Positions 32,451 to 34,463 of a stretch of 34,463 bases of DNA are shown here, piece after piece (within the stretch, counting starts at the first letter, position 1; every line of letters begins with the position of its first letter). Where the stretch lies: positions 1-34,463 of the forward strand of contig CANGJB010000031.1 in assembly GCA_947453945.1 (NCBI GenBank), given 5' to 3'. Position numbers and translations under genes: made by a program. The notes beneath the pieces are model-generated. The model had not been told where the DNA came from and made no database searches. It saw only the letters and a program-made list of their open reading frames with translations. This DNA comes from Sphingomonadaceae bacterium (lineage in GTDB: Bacteria > Pseudomonadota > Alphaproteobacteria > Sphingomonadales > Sphingomonadaceae).

Positions 32451-33452
32451 ATGAACCGCTTCCCCTTCTCCGCCATCGTCGCGCAAGACGAAATGAAGCA
32501 GGCCCTGCTGCTCGCCGCTGTCGATCCCGCCATCGGAGGCGTGATGGTCTTCGGTGATCGCGGGACCGGCAAATCCACCGCAGCGCGCGCGCTTGCCGCG
32601 ATCCTGCCGCCCATCACTGCCGTGGAAGGCTGCCGATTCGGCTGCGCGCCGACCGATGCCGGCACGTGCCCGGATCCCTGCACATCGAAGCGCACGGCCA
32701 AGCGACCCGTGCCGTTCGTCGATCTGCCGCTGGGCGCGACCGAGGACCGCGTGATCGGCGCGCTCGATCTCGAACGCGCGCTGCGCTCGGGCGAAAAGCG
32801 CTTTGAACCGGGCCTGCTGGCCAAGGCGCACCGGGGCTTTCTCTATATCGACGAGATCAACCTGCTGGAGGATCACCTCGTCGATCTGCTGCTCGATGTT
32901 GCCGCCTCGGGCGAGAATCTCGTCGAACGCGAAGGGCTTTCCGTGCGGCACAAGGCAAAGTTCGTGCTGATCGGCAGCGGCAATCCGGAAGAAGGCGAAC
33001 TGCGCCCGCAGCTGCTGGACCGGTTCGGCCTGTCGGTCGAAGTGCGCACACCGCAGACGCTTGATGCGCGCGTGGAAATCATGCGCCGCTGCGCCTCACA
33101 CGAACGTGACGCGGCGGCATTCTGCGAAGAATGGGCGCCCGCAGACGCCAAGATCGTGCGCCGCATTGCGCGCGGGCGCACGCGGCTGCCTTCGGTCGAA
33201 ACGCCGGACGAAGTGCTCTATGATGCCTCGCGCCTGTGCATGGCCTGCCGCGCCGATGGCCTGCGCGGTGAGCTCACCCTGATGCGCGCCGCCCGCGCGC
33301 TCGCTGCGCTGGAAGGCGCCAGCATTGTCCAGCGCAAGCACGTGATCGGCGTCGCCCCAATGGCGCTGCGCCACCGCCTGCGCCGCGACGTGCTCGACGA
33401 GACAGGTTCGACTACCCGCATCGAACGCGCGGTGGTCGAGGTCTTCGGATGA
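32451..33452 (+). CDS. bchI: Magnesium chelatase ATPase subunit I
   Basis: The protein has 333 residues from the ATG at 32451 (a TTG 12 bases upstream is possible; no strong ribosome-binding site is seen for either). It is the AAA+ subunit of magnesium chelatase, which inserts Mg into protoporphyrin IX, the first step specific to bacteriochlorophyll. Walker A is GDRGTGKST (residues 35-43). Walker B is in FLYIDEINLLEDHLVDLLLDVAASG, and the VGSGNPEEGE-like segment and RPQLLDRFGLSVEV (sensor and arginine finger region) follow. Between Walker A and B lies a four-cysteine insertion, Cys61, 65, 73 and 77 (Cx3Cx7Cx3C), that could bind a metal or form disulfides. The stop overlaps the bchD start. Confidence 0.96.
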   Translation: MNRFPFSAIVAQDEMKQALLLAAVDPAIGGVMVFGDRGTGKSTAARALAAILPPITAVEGCRFGCAPTDAGTCPDPCTSKRTAKRPVPFVDLPLGATEDRVIGALDLERALRSGEKRFEPGLLAKAHRGFLYIDEINLLEDHLVDLLLDVAASGENLVEREGLSVRHKAKFVLIGSGNPEEGELRPQLLDRFGLSVEVRTPQTLDARVEIMRRCASHERDAAAFCEEWAPADAKIVRRIARGRTRLPSVETPDEVLYDASRLCMACRADGLRGELTLMRAARALAALEGASIVQRKHVIGVAPMALRHRLRRDVLDETGSTTRIERAVVEVFG

Positions 33453-34463
33453 CACTTCCGCCAATGCCGGACCCCGGGCCCGCCGCAGAGGATGCGGCGC
33501 TGGCGCTGCGCGCCTTTGCGCTCTGGCCAGCGGGGTTTGGCGGGCTGTGGCTGCGCGGGCCCGGCCCGGCGCGCGATGCCATGGTCGAGCGGCTGGCCCG
33601 CGCCATGCACCTCAGGCGCATGCCCGCGCATATCGACGGCGAGCGCCTGCACGGCGGGATCGATCTTGCGGCCAGCCTCGCCGCCGGGCGGAGTGTTGCG
33701 CGGACCGGCTTTCTCGATGAAGCGCGCGGCGGGGTGGTGATTGCCCCGCTGGCAGAACGCATCACCCCGGCGCTGGCCGGCAGCGTGGCGCAGGCGCTGG
33801 ATCACGCGCAGCCGGCGGAACGCTTCGGCCTCGTGCTGCTCGATGATGGGGCGGAGCACGATGAAGTGCCGCCGCTAAGCCTGACCGAGCGGGTGGCCTT
33901 TGCCTGTGATCTCGGCAGCGTTTCACCCGCAGGGTTTGACGCGGCAACGCTGCCCGGACCGCTCACCTCCCCTGCCGAAATTCCTGCCTGCAGCGCGGAA
34001 GGGCTCGAGGCGCTGGCCGCTGTATCACTCGCGCTCGGGGTCGATTCCGGGCGGGCCTTGCGCTTCGCGGCGCTCGCTGCCGGGGCCAGCGCGCACCTCG
34101 ATGGCCGCAGGGCCGTGCGCGAAAGCGATCTCGCCGCCGCCGCCCGCCTCGTCCTTGCCCCGCGCGCCACGCGCCTGCCCCCGCCACCGCAGGATGACAA
34201 GGAGCAAGCCCCGCCCCCTCCCCCGCCGCCTGCGGAGAGCGAGCCCGATGCGCCCGGCGACGAGGAACGCGAAGACAATGGTGCGCCCGATCCCGATCAG
34301 TTGATCGAAGCCGCCGCCGCCGCAATCCCGCCCGGCTTGCTTGAAGCACTGGCCAGCGGCAAGTCCCGGCGCGGTTCCGGTAGCGGCGGCGGTGCGCGCC
34401 ATCTTTCGCCGCTCAGAGGCCGCCCGCTGGCCGCGCGGCAGGGCCTTCCGCGCGGCGGTGCCC
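33449..34463 (+). CDS. bchD: Magnesium chelatase subunit D (runs off the window)
   Basis: The frame from the ATG at 33449 (MTLPPMPDPGPAAED) overlaps the bchI stop by four bases (ATGA) and stays open to the end, giving 338 residues of a protein usually near 560-600. The first part is a degenerate AAA+ domain without a Walker A lysine motif, as in BchD (LWLRGPGPARDAMVERLARAM, then ARTGFLDEARGGVVIAPLAERI). A proline- and acid-rich linker (about residues 240-290, PPPPQDDKEQ, PPPPPPP, DEEREDNGAPDPD) follows and is characteristic of BchD. The integrin-I-like C-terminal domain lies outside. BchD and BchI form the ring that drives BchH. Confidence 0.92.
   Translation, partial: MTLPPMPDPGPAAEDAALALRAFALWPAGFGGLWLRGPGPARDAMVERLARAMHLRRMPAHIDGERLHGGIDLAASLAAGRSVARTGFLDEARGGVVIAPLAERITPALAGSVAQALDHAQPAERFGLVLLDDGAEHDEVPPLSLTERVAFACDLGSVSPAGFDAATLPGPLTSPAEIPACSAEGLEALAAVSLALGVDSGRALRFAALAAGASAHLDGRRAVRESDLAAAARLVLAPRATRLPPPPQDDKEQAPPPPPPPAESEPDAPGDEEREDNGAPDPDQLIEAAAAAIPPGLLEALASGKSRRGSGSGGGARHLSPLRGRPLAARQGLPRGGA

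Overview
The window looks like chromosome of a GC-rich alphaproteobacterium of the Sphingomonadales (Sphingomonadaceae or Erythrobacteraceae), most likely an aerobic anoxygenic phototroph. The reasons are: the cckA, recA and alaS genes lie on one strand; a GTTC-N7-GTTC SOS box of the alphaproteobacterial type precedes recA; DUF3422, DUF4169 and RlmN are present; and the right end enters a bacteriochlorophyll locus (bchI, bchD). The genus call is inference.

Left block (1-7596, mostly minus strand): smpB, cckA, recA with its SOS-box promoter and a clear terminator, a glutathione transferase, a SAM methyltransferase and the 5' end of alaS. A secreted metallo-beta-lactamase-fold hydrolase is inserted on the plus strand between recA and cckA.

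Middle block (7749-19727): a patatin-like lipase followed by 3-hydroxybutyrate dehydrogenase, rlmJ, an aldehyde dehydrogenase, a CsgG-like secreted protein with an SH3 tail, dapA divergent from a soluble lytic transglycosylase, a 67-residue acidic protein divergent from greB, tspO, and a large secreted serine hydrolase of the beta-lactamase class.

Right-centre block (19915-27980): a tight plus-strand series of two secreted proteins of unknown function, a histidine phosphatase, DUF4169, a small protein, a further secreted protein, and rlmN. Next comes an orphan phage-structural-like gene on the minus strand whose stop codon abuts the rlmN stop, then a glycine-zipper protein, a cyclopropane-fatty-acid synthase family enzyme and argG.

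Non-coding block (27981-29301): 1.3 kb with no credible protein gene. It holds hairpins behind argG (one arm carries a perfect DnaA-box sequence), then about 0.5-0.7 kb of strongly purine-biased sequence with several GNRA/CUUG-capped hairpins ending in a classical intrinsic terminator. Tandem 15-mers and intergenic palindromes follow. The purine-biased stretch is the best candidate for something undescribed: a large structured RNA on the plus strand.

Right end (29302-34463): a CHRD-domain secreted protein, an acyl-CoA dehydrogenase and a DUF3422 membrane protein on the minus strand, divergent from bchI-bchD. The two bch genes overlap by an ATGA and bchD runs off the window. TspO, a tetrapyrrole-linked membrane protein often found with photosynthesis genes, lies about 15 kb away from bchID here.

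Promoters follow a recurring pattern: a -35 like TTGACA/TTGCC/TTCC, 17-18 bases, then a -10 beginning TAG. For greB, rlmN and the gene at 19915 the -10 lies only 6-7 bases from an ATG that lacks a ribosome-binding site, which suggests leaderless mRNAs.
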